Below the pieces are notes generated by a model. It was not told where the DNA came from. It saw only the letters and a program-made list of their open reading frames with translations, and did not search any database. Of a stretch of 64,000 bases of DNA, positions 63,853 through 64,000 are shown piece by piece. Source of the stretch: Paraburkholderia aspalathi (GTDB lineage: Bacteria; Pseudomonadota; Gammaproteobacteria; Burkholderiales; Burkholderiaceae); NCBI RefSeq assembly GCF_900116445.1, contig NZ_FPBH01000005.1:1-64000 (forward strand). The letters are read 5' to 3'. Position numbers and translations under genes: made by a program. How positions within the stretch are numbered: the first letter of the stretch is position 1; every line of letters begins with the position of its first letter.

Positions 63853-64000
63853 TCAGAACTTCGTCGCCAACCCTGCAATAACGCCAAACTGGCTTTTGCC
63901 ATAGTTGGGGTTGGTGCTCGAGGTGCTCCCGTTGACGGGGTCGTTGTTGATATTCGCGCCATACAGACCACTGTCGAGGCCGATGTTAGACGACGAGCTG
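63853..64000 (-). CDS. Gram-negative porin, C-terminal fragment (cut by the window end)
   Basis: The last 48 codons on the minus strand end YGKSQFGVIAGLATKF followed by TGA at 63853-63855. The terminal Phe and the alternating beta-strand pattern are the signature of the OmpC-like trimeric porins of Burkholderiaceae. The Ser/Asn-rich segment before it is a surface loop. The rest of the gene lies outside the window. A porin beside a sugar/aromatic import cluster may serve its outer-membrane entry. Confidence 0.8.
   Translation of the reverse strand, partial: SSSSNIGLDSGLYGANINNDPVNGSTSSTNPNYGKSQFGVIAGLATKF

Noticed and set aside
1-64000. CRISPR arrays, tRNA or rRNA genes, prophage or complete insertion sequences
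   Set aside because: Looked for and not seen: no regularly spaced repeats, no cloverleaf-like conserved tRNA ends, no integrase and no intact transposase.

Overview
The window looks like an accessory, catabolic stretch of a high-GC betaproteobacterium of the Burkholderiaceae, most like Paraburkholderia, Caballeronia or Burkholderia. The basis is coding style, the very high density of LysR/GntR/LacI-regulated catabolic clusters, a Burkholderia-type porin end (C-terminal Phe), and gene families common in that group. No rRNA, tRNA, CRISPR array or intact insertion sequence was seen. The only transposase-like gene is a RAYT-type protein that has lost its catalytic residues.

Layout. 1-5 kb: EamA exporter, O-methyltransferase, LysR and an Asp-nucleophile alpha/beta hydrolase. 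4.9-9.2 kb: a trans-3-hydroxy-L-proline module (Cys/Thr-type proline racemase-family dehydratase, MLD-family Delta1-pyrroline-2-carboxylate reductase, GntR, Liv-type binding protein). 9.3-11.6 kb: large subunit of a dimethylformamidase-like enzyme. 11.6-14.8 kb: gene-poor, with small ORFs and the degenerate RAYT. 15-20.7 kb: CMD-domain lipoprotein, LysR, aldo/keto reductase, SDR, a repeat-containing membrane-anchored protein and a second Cys/Thr dehydratase paralogue. 21-24 kb: a VanAB-like Rieske oxygenase and reductase with a divergent LysR. 24.2-34.2 kb: an AcnD-lactonase-PrpF-2HCT transporter-(cytosolic) binding-protein-fold operon, divergent from a GntR regulator with two winged helices and followed by an MFS importer; three similar operator-like sites sit at the three promoters. 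34-38.7 kb: two MFS proteins and small envelope/stress genes. 38.8-42 kb: a translationally coupled flavoprotein plus an unrecognised 786-residue protein. 42.3-49 kb: Tat-exported molybdenum hydroxylase and 2Fe-2S subunit, a histidine-ammonia-lyase homologue that lacks the MIO tripeptide (candidate ergothionase), an amino-acid-type binding protein and a LysR. 49-50.6 kb: TetR/SDR pair. 50.7-63.8 kb: a long minus-strand catabolic cluster (PhyH, LysR, hydroxyquinol 1,2-dioxygenase-like, TIM-barrel isomerase, two Gfo/Idh/MocA dehydrogenases, ChvE-GguAB-type sugar ABC transporter, Dabb protein, maleylacetate reductase) with a divergent LacI regulator. A porin fragment closes the window.

How it fits together. 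Most units are import plus a few oxidative or isomerising steps feeding central metabolism: hydroxyproline to proline, a tricarboxylate-type acid to the citrate or methylcitrate cycle, a methoxy-aromatic to a phenol, and a cyclitol or sugar linked to hydroxyquinol cleavage and 3-oxoadipate. The most interesting items are the MIO-less lyase locus, the 786-residue protein with its flavoprotein, and the combined cyclitol/hydroxyquinol cluster. Identifications rest on reading translated sequence and family knowledge; no database search was run.
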